DNA from: a virus
DNA: 23,959 nucleotides
Direction: 5' to 3' (one strand)
Virus record (IMG/VR): IMGVR_UViG_3300024262_000243
Coordinates: 1-23,959 of that record
Shown in pieces: positions 1 through 7,753 of this stretch (its first letter is position 1; each line of letters opens with the position of its first letter). A program made the translations under genes and the position numbers. Under the pieces are notes generated by a model, which was not told the origin of the DNA, did no database searches, and worked only from the letters and a program-made list of their open reading frames with translations.

Positions 1-398
1 CTGTATGTGGACTCCAGCATCTATGCCCTAAAGTAGGCACCACGGGTTGTGAAGAGGGTGCCTTGAAGCACCGCACCAACGGTATCAAGTTGGTCCTTGG
101 CATGGACCGTTGTGCCACTTGTGTCTTTAAAAATGCCAACGATACCTGCCAAAAATACAACAAGGTGTTGATTGACCAGATACCCAAGGAAGCACCTCAG
201 TACCAAGAAGAAATGATCCGTTTAGCAAATGGCACCGATGCCGACCGCATTGCTACTTTGTTTGCCCCCCAAGATCATTCCGTTTATGAATATGGTGTTG
301 AAAACGATAACCTAAACGATTTTTCTTTTTCCCTTACCGCTTCTAATGAAGATTTGGGAGAAGTATTGTTTGGGGGGATCACGCTGGGGGATGAATAA
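1..398 (+). CDS. 5'-truncated protein with a small Cys motif, function unknown
   Basis: The frame is open from the left edge of the window (first whole codon at base 3) with no stop, so the gene very probably starts outside the window. The TTG at 63 has no good ribosome binding site and is unlikely to be the start. The visible part contains DRCATCVFKNANDTCQKY, a CxxC followed by a third Cys, which suggests a small metal-binding or zinc-knuckle element; only part of a classical four-ligand site is visible. The C-terminus is acidic and rich in Asn, Asp, Phe and Gly. The stop TAA overlaps the ATG of the next gene by one base, so the two are probably co-translated. Position before the packaging genes suggests a virion or morphogenesis role, but this is only context. 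Confidence 0.6.
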   Translation, partial: VCGLQHLCPKVGTTGCEEGALKHRTNGIKLVLGMDRCATCVFKNANDTCQKYNKVLIDQIPKEAPQYQEEMIRLANGTDADRIATLFAPQDHSVYEYGVENDNLNDFSFSLTASNEDLGEVLFGGITLGDE

Positions 399-613
399 TG
401 GAACTTCAAGATTTGGCCAACACCTATGAATCCGCCGAGGATTTGGTGGCCCGTCAAACGGCTCTACGTGAAATCGTAGGGTGGATGTTGGGTAAAACAC
501 TAACACAAATTTCAGGGGATATAGATGCCCTGAGTAATTCAGTATCTACTAAAAACTCATTGTCTCAGTTGGTTTTGGCAAATAGAATATTTTTGTTTGC
601 GAATGGGGAGTAA
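398..613 (+). CDS. Small helical protein, function unknown
   Basis: A 71-residue protein starting at an ATG that shares one base with the upstream stop; a G-rich stretch (GGGGG, about 374-378 region and GGGGAUG just before the start) may serve as ribosome binding site. The sequence is a mix of amphipathic helix (residues about 1-45, MELQDLANTYESAEDL onward) and a hydrophobic C-terminal part (SQLVLANRIFLFANGE). No signal peptide or catalytic motif is visible. It sits between the truncated Cys protein and the Dps-like gene with no gap, so it belongs to the same transcription unit. I do not recognise a family. Confidence 0.6.
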   Translation: MELQDLANTYESAEDLVARQTALREIVGWMLGKTLTQISGDIDALSNSVSTKNSLSQLVLANRIFLFANGE

Positions 614-614
614 C

Positions 615-1718
615 ATGAAACAGGCATATTTGCAGGGAACCCCCCAAAACCGATCCAAATCACAGGAACTACTCCGTACCCTATTGGGGTATTTGAGGGC
701 CCTTGACTGGTACTATAGGACCGCTCATTGGCAAGTGAATGGTACCGCTCAATATGGTGACCACCTCTTGTTTCAAAGATTTTATGAGGCCATGCCTCAA
801 GAGATCGATGACCTTGCTGAAAAAATGGTAGGCTACCTGGGTACCCAAGCGGTGGATGCATTATCTTCCATTTCGCAGGTCCACACCATCTTGGAAAACC
901 TGGGGACCATCAATTGTCTTTTCAAAAAGGCGTTGGCGATGGAGCGGGGATTACAAGATGGTATACGGATTTGTAACGACACCTTGGAATCCATGGGAAT
1001 GTTGCCACTAGGTCTGGAAGACTACCTTGCGTCATTAGCTTCCTCCCATGAAACAAATATCTATCTGTTACAACAACGCCTCTATGCAGGGCTTACTAAA
1101 AAATCTTTCACCTCTTTGGAAAAGTCTTGGTCGGGTAACTCCACGTTTTCACCTATACGTCGTGGTGAATTCGATGAAGATGAAGAACCCTTTGATGTAG
1201 AGGATGACAAATCCGGCACTGGACCCGCTGAACATTACTTTCGGCATAGCCCCCTGCACATGGAAGTTAGGCAATTGGGTGAGGGTGGTCCCAAACCCCC
1301 AACACCCAAAGAGATCATTCAAGAAGACCCATTTGGGGGAGAATTCAGCACCTTGGGTCGTTATGTGGTGGATACCTCACAGCCAACCCAAAGAAGGGCG
1401 AGACTTCGCAGGGTCGAAGCCAAAAAACAGGATTCCTTATTTATCCCAGGGATCACCTATAAGTACACCAAAGACTCCTTCCAGATTATACATGTGGAAA
1501 GTGGTTTAGTTGTGGTTTCCTATGCCGGTAATGTGCGTGACCCTGAAAAATTTGTGAAGTTGGCAGATCGTATACTGCGCGATATGGATTGGACGGCACC
1601 TGATTTTGTGGTGGAGAAAGAAAAATCCCGTCAATTGACCCGCCAATTTCAAAGGCATGTGGAGTTGGTACCCGACCCGAAAACGGGTGAACTATTTTAT
1701 CAGGTAGCAGGAGATTAA
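615..1718 (+). CDS. Dps/ferritin-like domain protein with long C-terminal extension
   Basis: The start at ATG 615 is preceded by GGGGAG at 605-610; an in-frame TTG 18 bases upstream lacks a comparable site. Residues about 15-165 look like a Dps-type ferritin four-helix bundle: H38-W39, then H50, D65 and E69. Spacings are 12 residues from H38 to H50, 15 from H50 to D65 and 4 from D65 to E69, which match E. coli Dps H51, H63, D78 and E82 exactly. The position of Dps Asp67 is Gln54 here. Dps proteins oxidise and store iron and protect DNA. Unlike a usual Dps of about 150-190 residues, this protein is 367 residues: after the bundle comes an acidic, Pro-rich linker (about 185-265) and a second domain (about 270-367, with FIPGITYKYTKDSFQIIHV). 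The place in the head operon suggests a virion or DNA-associated protein; iron chemistry is inferred. Confidence 0.72.
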   Translation: MKQAYLQGTPQNRSKSQELLRTLLGYLRALDWYYRTAHWQVNGTAQYGDHLLFQRFYEAMPQEIDDLAEKMVGYLGTQAVDALSSISQVHTILENLGTINCLFKKALAMERGLQDGIRICNDTLESMGMLPLGLEDYLASLASSHETNIYLLQQRLYAGLTKKSFTSLEKSWSGNSTFSPIRRGEFDEDEEPFDVEDDKSGTGPAEHYFRHSPLHMEVRQLGEGGPKPPTPKEIIQEDPFGGEFSTLGRYVVDTSQPTQRRARLRRVEAKKQDSLFIPGITYKYTKDSFQIIHVESGLVVVSYAGNVRDPEKFVKLADRILRDMDWTAPDFVVEKEKSRQLTRQFQRHVELVPDPKTGELFYQVAGD

Positions 1719-1722
1719 CCCC

Positions 1723-2238
1723 ATGAAACGTACCACCCTAAGCCCCCCTTTCCAAGTATTGGTTGCTAACTTTACAGGTGAATCAGACAGCAAAGGGAAT
1801 CCCATTAAGGCACGTACCCAATTTAAAGAACAATGGGTTTATGGCATAGGGGACATTAATCGAATTGGTCTCTTGGGTGACTTTTCGGGAATCGCTAATG
1901 CTACCGCTAGTATTACAGTATCAGATAATGACTTTTCCACTGGGACTGCTGTGTTGACCCTGGACGGCAATGAAATACTAGCAGGAACCCATTTTACCGT
2001 TGGTGCTTCTGCTTCCGATACGGCTACCAATTTGGCCGCTGTTATTAATGCACTGGATGGTTTCATTGCGACCTCTGCCGCAGCGTTGGTGAGTGTGGTT
2101 GGACCCACGGGTCCAGATGGTGGAAACATTATACTAAAATCCATTTATTTAGGTAGTATAACAAATTACACCTTGTCCCCTACTACGGGATATATGGCCG
2201 CAGGTGGTCCTTTGGTGGGTACACCTGAAATTACGTAA
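1723..2238 (+). CDS. Probable phage structural protein, beta-rich
   Basis: A 171-residue protein with GGAG at 1709-1712 ahead of the ATG. It is rich in Thr, Ser, Ala and Gly with alternating beta-strand patterns. Residues about 60-120 (SITVSDNDFSTGTAVLTLDG, then AGTHFTVGASASDTATNLAA) fit a repeat-like beta domain often seen in phage virion proteins, in which a strand pair is followed by a TATNLAAAI-type helix. A VVGPTGPDGG segment near residue 125 resembles a short collagen-like turn. It is probably a head-completion, decoration or tail-associated protein. Exact role unknown; the family resemblance is from memory and not confirmed. Confidence 0.6.
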   Translation: MKRTTLSPPFQVLVANFTGESDSKGNPIKARTQFKEQWVYGIGDINRIGLLGDFSGIANATASITVSDNDFSTGTAVLTLDGNEILAGTHFTVGASASDTATNLAAVINALDGFIATSAAALVSVVGPTGPDGGNIILKSIYLGSITNYTLSPTTGYMAAGGPLVGTPEIT

Positions 2239-2249
2239 GCGAGGATCAC

Positions 2250-2921
2250 ATGAAAGACCCCTTGTTGGAACAAAAAAGATTATTGAAAATGATCCCTCTA
2301 GGGGTTTGGGGGGTCAAAGTACAAGATGAAAATGGAGACTTTTGTTTTAGAGACTTGGCTAGTGTTTTAACCACTGATGTGATCCAGGTGAAAAAAGATG
2401 GTGAACCCATCACCATGGTCAATAAGCCGGGTCGTAAAGCGGTTGAGAAAATAGAACCACAGAATGCCTACGCTCAAGCTCTTATTCAAGAGCGGGACAA
2501 ATCCGTTACCTCCAATCCCATCGCTACTTCTGCTCAAGAAGACCCCGATTCCTTAGATGTTTTTAACAATTTGATCAAGGGTATGGCCACAGGTATTGCG
2601 GCTTTGGAATTTGAGGCCGAACAGGCTATGCGCCAGGGTGACTCAACTGTTCAAATCTTGGTGAAGAAAATGACGGCCATGCGTTCTACGGCAGATCTTT
2701 GGATAAAACGCCGGGAACAACTAAGCACCCGATCCATAGATATGGATAGTCGTGCATTCAAGGAACTGTTTAAGTTCATCATGGATACCTTCCGTAGTGC
2801 CTTGAAAATTTCGGGTATACGCCAAGAAAAGATAGAGAACATTTTTGGTAACCTCTCTACCTTGATGAACGAAGAGGCCGGATGGGTCGAGGAAGCCAAG
2901 AATAAAATGAAGGACCTCTAA
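2250..2921 (+). CDS. Helical protein before the terminase; small terminase subunit candidate
   Basis: A 223-residue protein with GAGG at 2240-2243 before ATG 2250. The N-terminal about 75 residues look like a small mixed domain (IPLGVWGVKVQDENGDFCFR). From about residue 105 to the end it is almost entirely predicted helix with heptad-like spacing (GIAALEFEAEQAMRQGD, then FKELFKFIMDTFRSALKIS), so a coiled coil or helical bundle is likely. It ends seven bases before the large terminase gene, which is the usual place for the DNA-recognising small terminase subunit. No helix-turn-helix signature is obvious, so the small-terminase assignment rests on position and helical make-up only. Confidence 0.5.
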   Translation: MKDPLLEQKRLLKMIPLGVWGVKVQDENGDFCFRDLASVLTTDVIQVKKDGEPITMVNKPGRKAVEKIEPQNAYAQALIQERDKSVTSNPIATSAQEDPDSLDVFNNLIKGMATGIAALEFEAEQAMRQGDSTVQILVKKMTAMRSTADLWIKRREQLSTRSIDMDSRAFKELFKFIMDTFRSALKISGIRQEKIENIFGNLSTLMNEEAGWVEEAKNKMKDL

Positions 2922-2928
2922 TTGTATC

Positions 2929-4788
2929 ATGGCTAAAAAAGGTTTTTCGATCTCCGATCTAGTCCTCCAAGCGGGACGCATGGATATTGCTGGTGTTGCC
3001 AACGATGAAGTGGCTGACATCATTGAATTCATTGAATCCGATTGGGGTTTGGGTCTCAATCTATACCCGGTTCAAAAGTTCATACTTAAAGTCTACTACG
3101 GGCTTCCTTTGGAAGACAAGATCAAGTGTGTACCCGCCCCGAAGGACTGGAGAAAGAAAAACGTCCCTCTACTAACAGAAGTTGAATACCTACAATTTCT
3201 GTATGATGATGGCCGGATCAATATTAGACCCGAAGACTACGTACCCGGTAAGGAAAGGGTGCAGTTGGTCTTGTCGGTGGGTCGTCGTTCTGGTAAGACC
3301 ATGATATCCGCATGTATTTCGGCGTATGAGACCTATCGCTTGATCTTGAAGGGTAACCCTCAAAAATACTATGCCATGGTCGAGGGTAAGGACATTCAAT
3401 TAATGTCCATCGCGACGGATAAGGATCAAGCGGGTCTCCTATATCAGGATGTGAGTACCCATTTCCAAAAATGTAAGTTTTTCCAACAGTACATGGCCAA
3501 CAATACTCTTTCCTACGCCAGATTCCAAACCCCGCAAGATATTGAAACCTTTGGTTCCTACCAAGAAAATGATAAGGCCCGTTCCTCTATCCGGGTCACC
3601 TTTAAATCTTGTATCGCAAAAGGTCTTCGTGGTGCCGCCAACTTGGTGGTTATTCTGGATGAGGTTGCACACTTTATCGACAAGGGGCAAAGTGGCGCGG
3701 AGGCCGTTTGGCAAGCCGTGGTACCTTCTACCCGTACCTTCAACCCTAAAGATGAAAACAACGAAGCCTGTGGTCCCCTAGAGTCCAAGGTCATACTAAT
3801 TTCTTCCCCCCTTGGTCGCCAAGGCATGTTCTATGACCAATTTCAAATGGGGATGAAGGGTGGTGATGCCGGTAATAGTATGCTTTGCGTACAGGCACCC
3901 ACCTGGGAAGTCAACCCCACTTTGGACCCCGATGTATTCGAACTGGATTATCTTAAAGACCCCGTTGCTTTCTTTACCGAATTCGGGGCCATGTTTTCGG
4001 ATCGTACCCGTGGTTGGTGGGAGAGGGAAGAGGATCTACTGATCTGTGTGAAACCCGAACTTTTTATCAAAAAAGCAGCACCCCCCCGCAAGCCCCACTT
4101 TATGGGAATCGACTTTGCACTTGCCCAAGATGGTACGGCTGTTGCGATAGGTCATGTAGGTGAAGGTGGTATCGTGGTGGCTGATTATGTAGACCAGATC
4201 AAAGCAGGGGTAGGTATTTACCAGGATAAGGAACGTTTGGAATTTGAAGATGTTGCCAACTGGATTTATCAGTTGTCACGAAGATTCTATATTACACATG
4301 GAATGTTTGACCAATGGGCTGGTATTATTTTTGAGCAAGCGTTGCACAACAAGGGTCTGACACAGATCAAAATGGCCAATCTGAACAAACAGATCAACTC
4401 CCAGATATACAAGAATTTTAAAGACCTTGCGTGGGAGGGCGGGTTACATTTATTCACCCCAGAGGAACCTGAGGATGAAGAGGAAATTACCTATATCGAG
4501 GAATTGCTTACCCTCCAGGCCGAATACCATTCTAAGTATATCACCACTGTCGAAGCACCCCGTGGGGGTCATGATGACCGTTCCGATGCATTAGTGCGTA
4601 TGGTGTGGCTGGCTTCACAACATCGTGGTAATCCAAACTACATATCATCCTATAATAATAGAAATGGTGGTGGTGGTAATAGGGGTGCCACTTCGGGTCA
4701 AGCTTCCTACCGTAAGACTCGAAAAAAAGCTATGCGGTCAGGAAGTCACCCCTCTAGACAAATACCCAGAGGTGGTAAATGGAGATGA
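2929..4788 (+). CDS. terL: Terminase large subunit (DNA packaging ATPase and nuclease)
   Basis: The motor that cuts concatemeric phage DNA and pumps it into the prohead through the portal. The 619-residue length is typical. The ATPase half shows a Walker A motif SVGRRSGKT (residues 116-124) and a Walker B with catalytic acid VVILDE (D244, E245). The RNase H-like nuclease half shows HFMGIDFALAQDGTA with D395, a second acidic strand near MFDQWAG, and GGHDDRSDAL with D549/D550 and D553 in the place of the last metal ligand. A Gly/Asn/Arg-rich, basic tail (about 565-619) is probably disordered and may contact the portal or DNA. The nearest purine-rich ribosome binding site (AAGGA, about 2910) is rather far from the ATG. 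Downstream are two small genes and the portal. Confidence 0.95.
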   Translation: MAKKGFSISDLVLQAGRMDIAGVANDEVADIIEFIESDWGLGLNLYPVQKFILKVYYGLPLEDKIKCVPAPKDWRKKNVPLLTEVEYLQFLYDDGRINIRPEDYVPGKERVQLVLSVGRRSGKTMISACISAYETYRLILKGNPQKYYAMVEGKDIQLMSIATDKDQAGLLYQDVSTHFQKCKFFQQYMANNTLSYARFQTPQDIETFGSYQENDKARSSIRVTFKSCIAKGLRGAANLVVILDEVAHFIDKGQSGAEAVWQAVVPSTRTFNPKDENNEACGPLESKVILISSPLGRQGMFYDQFQMGMKGGDAGNSMLCVQAPTWEVNPTLDPDVFELDYLKDPVAFFTEFGAMFSDRTRGWWEREEDLLICVKPELFIKKAAPPRKPHFMGIDFALAQDGTAVAIGHVGEGGIVVADYVDQIKAGVGIYQDKERLEFEDVANWIYQLSRRFYITHGMFDQWAGIIFEQALHNKGLTQIKMANLNKQINSQIYKNFKDLAWEGGLHLFTPEEPEDEEEITYIEELLTLQAEYHSKYITTVEAPRGGHDDRSDALVRMVWLASQHRGNPNYISSYNNRNGGGGNRGATSGQASYRKTRKKAMRSGSHPSRQIPRGGKWR

Positions 4789-4791
4789 CCC

Positions 4792-5040
4792 ATGGACATA
4801 CATAACCCAATTCGTGCGGATTTCCGGTATATTAGGAAACTTCTGGACATTTCCTTTTCGGGTCAAGTAGAACATAACCCCAAGGAATATCTTCGAGTCA
4901 CCAATGCCTTTCAAAAAATGGGTGGTTCTTGGGAAAAATTATTCCTGGGTTCCCCTAAAGACCTTGAGTTACTACGTAACCTACTCAAAATTGCGGTTAA
5001 AAAAGGTTTCATTACAAAGGCATACAAATGGGAAGACTAA
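4792..5040 (+). CDS. Small protein between terminase and portal
   Basis: An 82-residue protein starting three bases after the terminase stop; GGAG at 4781-4784 lies inside the end of the terminase gene. Mostly helical, with mixed charge (DFRYIRKLLDIS, SPKDLELLRNLLKIAVKKG). No known motif. Its last 13 bases overlap the next gene in another frame, so translational coupling is likely. Conserved position between terL and portal hints at a head-assembly or packaging accessory, but I do not recognise it. Confidence 0.65.
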   Translation: MDIHNPIRADFRYIRKLLDISFSGQVEHNPKEYLRVTNAFQKMGGSWEKLFLGSPKDLELLRNLLKIAVKKGFITKAYKWED

Positions 5041-5315
5041 GATCAACGTTGGCAAAATCGGATGCTGATAAAAATATTTCCTCCCTATTGTATGAAGCCG
5101 AGATGATTCTAACTAAGGCATTGATATTGTGTGACCAAGTGTCCAAAGAGGAATCCAATAAAATTGAGCAAAGAAGATCCCTAAGGGTGAAAAGTGACTT
5201 GCGAAAAGTTTTGGGTGCTATGGAAAAGGTACGGAGGATCACCCCTTCCTATGATATGGAAGATGAAGACCTGAAATTGATCCCCAAGAAAAAAGAACGA
5301 GTGACTAAAAAATGA
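5028..5315 (+). CDS. Small basic helical protein upstream of portal
   Basis: A 95-residue protein whose ATG lies 13 bases inside the preceding gene, with AAAGG about eight bases upstream. It is strongly helical and heptad-like (SSLLYEAEMILTKALILCD, then LRKVLGAMEKVRR), ending in a Lys/Arg-rich tail (KKKERVTKK). The stop overlaps the portal start as ATGA. It could be a small coiled-coil packaging factor; position next to terminase and portal would also allow it to be a small-terminase-type DNA-binding protein. No firm family. Confidence 0.65.
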   Translation: MGRLRSTLAKSDADKNISSLLYEAEMILTKALILCDQVSKEESNKIEQRRSLRVKSDLRKVLGAMEKVRRITPSYDMEDEDLKLIPKKKERVTKK

Positions 5316-7075
5316 GTACCAAAGGATTAGAGGAAGCCACAGAGGTGGCGAAGATAAAACGCGGTCCTCAATCAAAAGCGCAAATAGGAAAAACCAGTGG
5401 GAAACCCCGCAAGGTGAATGCCGCTTCTATGAGGTCTAAGGTGGCTTTTGGTGGTGGTAGTGGTGGTAGCTTTGGAAGCACGGGCATTGGAGGGGGTACC
5501 TCCATGGGTCAGGGGAGTAATATGTACTCCCCTGAATTGTCCACGGACTTTCTAGAGTTACCACAGTCGTTGGATGAAAGCCGAAACTTTTATCGTTTCT
5601 TCTATCAAAAAGATCCTTTTGTTGGTCGTGCCATTGATACCGCTGTAGAAGTACCCATGTCCAAATTACGGATGGGTATGCCACGGGTCAAACACATGAA
5701 GAATAGACCCGTAGCCCTGATGGCTCAGGAATTTTGTGAGAAGTGGGCTAAGAGGGTAAACCTCCTAGAAAAGCTTCTTTATATAGCACACGACTACCAC
5801 CTGATTGGTGAGGTTTTTGTTTTTTGCGAAGACAAATCACCCGATATGCCGGATCACATCACACATGACACCATTCGGGTTATGGATGGTGATGGCAATG
5901 TCACGGAAGAAAAAACAAAACGTGAAGATGCCGACGAACGTGCCATACGTTGGCTAAAAAAGAATTACAAGGGTTGGACTGACATACGTGTGTTGCCTCC
6001 TGAGCAAGTCCACATGCAATCCTGGCCACTGTCGGGTGAAAAACTATTTGAGTTTATCCCTGATTCCATGACCAAAGATGTTATTGCTCAAGCGTCGGCT
6101 GGGGATGAAGATGCCGCAAGGATCGTCGAATCTTTTTCCCCTGCCGTGGTGCAAGCTGTCATGGAAGGGAAAAATGTTAAACTTAACACGAATCCCGATG
6201 CGGGTTCGTTTGTCCATTATTTGGCAAACAAAAAATCCCAATACGAACCTAGGGGTCACTCCATATTAGAACGGTGTATGCGAGTTCTCGTATACCGCGA
6301 CAAATTAAGACAGGCCCAGTCATCTATTGCTTCCCGTCACATGACCCCCATGCGTTTGATTTGGGCAGAAGATGCCTCCGTGGGTGATATAGAAGATCTA
6401 AGAGAGCAAGTTGACCTTGCCTTGCAAGATCCAGATTACTCCATCATCACCAACTTCCAGGTCAACTGGGAAGAAATGGGTTCGGATCAAAGACTTCTAG
6501 ATTTGTCTGGTGAGTATGATATGACAGATCGCCAGTTGTACGCGGGTCTGGGTGTCACCGAAAGCTTACTGTCGGGTGAGTCTTCCTATTCGAATGACCG
6601 GATCAACCTGGAAGTGATCAATACCCGATATATGTTGTTTCGAGAAATCATGCAGGAATTTGTGGAACGCCGTTTGTTTGAACCTATGTGCCGTCGTATG
6701 GGTTATATTGAAGAGATAGAGGATGAATTTGGAGACATAGAGGAAGAGGTGTTGGTACCCTCCTTATCTTTTACACGACTGGCTTTGATGGATAACCAGG
6801 AAGCGTTCGACGCGATGTTCAACTTGTACCAAAAGGGTTCGTTGGATATAGATATCATTCTGGAACTTCTGAACATTGACCCTGTGTCCACTAGAGAAAA
6901 ACTGCTTCGGGATAAATGGACCATGAATGACCCCAACTTCAATGAAGTGTTACGTACCATTTATGGTGATGCTGGTCGAGCATTGGTGGAAGACTCCGAC
7001 GTCACCGCTAAGATTGCAGAGGAGTTGGGACTCAAGTACACCAAGAAAGAGGAAGGGGATAACCGTTTTGGATAA
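5312..7075 (+). CDS. Portal protein
   Basis: The dodecameric ring at the capsid vertex through which DNA enters and leaves, and the docking site for the terminase. The 587-residue length and pattern fit portal proteins. Features include an N-terminal basic region, a Gly/Ser-rich linker (about 46-70), then the conserved entry FYRFFYQKDPFVGRAIDTA (about 92-110). A long central clip/wing region is followed by PMRLIWAEDASVGDIEDLRE, LLSGESSYSNDRINLE and a helical C-terminal crown (REIMQEFVERRLFEPM). SGESSYSN within a helix-rich segment is typical of portal stem regions. It begins by an ATGA overlap with the previous gene. The C-terminal acidic patch (EEIEDEFGDIEEE) lies near the barrel region. Identity is by pattern and by genome position between terminase and protease. 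Confidence 0.88.
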   Translation: MSTKGLEEATEVAKIKRGPQSKAQIGKTSGKPRKVNAASMRSKVAFGGGSGGSFGSTGIGGGTSMGQGSNMYSPELSTDFLELPQSLDESRNFYRFFYQKDPFVGRAIDTAVEVPMSKLRMGMPRVKHMKNRPVALMAQEFCEKWAKRVNLLEKLLYIAHDYHLIGEVFVFCEDKSPDMPDHITHDTIRVMDGDGNVTEEKTKREDADERAIRWLKKNYKGWTDIRVLPPEQVHMQSWPLSGEKLFEFIPDSMTKDVIAQASAGDEDAARIVESFSPAVVQAVMEGKNVKLNTNPDAGSFVHYLANKKSQYEPRGHSILERCMRVLVYRDKLRQAQSSIASRHMTPMRLIWAEDASVGDIEDLREQVDLALQDPDYSIITNFQVNWEEMGSDQRLLDLSGEYDMTDRQLYAGLGVTESLLSGESSYSNDRINLEVINTRYMLFREIMQEFVERRLFEPMCRRMGYIEEIEDEFGDIEEEVLVPSLSFTRLALMDNQEAFDAMFNLYQKGSLDIDIILELLNIDPVSTREKLLRDKWTMNDPNFNEVLRTIYGDAGRALVEDSDVTAKIAEELGLKYTKKEEGDNRFG

Positions 7076-7129
7076 CATGTTTATCACCACTTCATTAGGT
7101 CATAGTGAATAGTTAGTCTATGTAACCCT

Positions 7130-7753
7130 ATGTTGTATGTGATCCCTATCCTTGATCAGGTATACCAAATGAAACTTGTTACCCAAAAACAAATGGTGGC
7201 CGCTAAGAAATGGAAACCCACGGGCGATGGTACTCGTGTGGGTTTCTTTGTGCGATTGCCAGAAAACTTAGCCTCGCAATTTCCTTCGTTGGGTGACCAC
7301 GATGATTCTCCACCCCATATCACTTTTTTCAATATTGGTGACATCCCTAAAGATCGGCAAGAAGAATTCACCACACGGGTCAAGAATCTATTCCTGACTT
7401 TTAGGGGTCCGGTACATGCTTCATTGGGTCCTATAGATTATTTTGTCCATCCTGGTAAGGAACGTACGGTAGCTCACCTTGTGGTGCAATTCAACAAAAG
7501 CATTGCACAGTGGCGTTCTCGTTTGCATGATCTGGTCCTGGATATGGGATTATCCGTAGGCGACTTTAATCCCATGGTGTACAATCCACATGTCACACTA
7601 GAATACATGGATGGTTTGAATACCCAATTTACAGGTGAATTACCCAAAGGGCATTGGTCTTTCAACTCGGTGGAGATATGGGGCCTAAGTAAACCTCACA
7701 TTATACCTTTTGGTTTGGGTGCCGCAGTGCGTGTAGCTACCCACTGGGAAATC
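7130..7753 (+). other. 2H phosphoesterase domain (residues 1-208 of giant protein)
   Basis: Two HxT motifs about 90 residues apart, PHITFF at H63 and PHVTLEY at H154, each on a predicted beta strand, define the 2H superfamily, which opens 2',3'-cyclic or other cyclic phosphodiester bonds or acts on related nucleotides. The surrounding strands (GTRVGFFVRLP; SFNSVEIWGLS) fit the duplicated fold. Both His and both Thr are present, so the domain should be active. Substrate cannot be read. Families with this fold include RNA 2',3'-cyclic phosphodiesterases and the phage anti-CBASS enzyme Acb1; which is closest is unknown. Confidence 0.75.

Noticed and set aside
63-398. TTG at 63 as start of the first gene
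   Set aside because: The frame is open to the window edge and there is no ribosome binding site before 63; a truncated gene is more likely.
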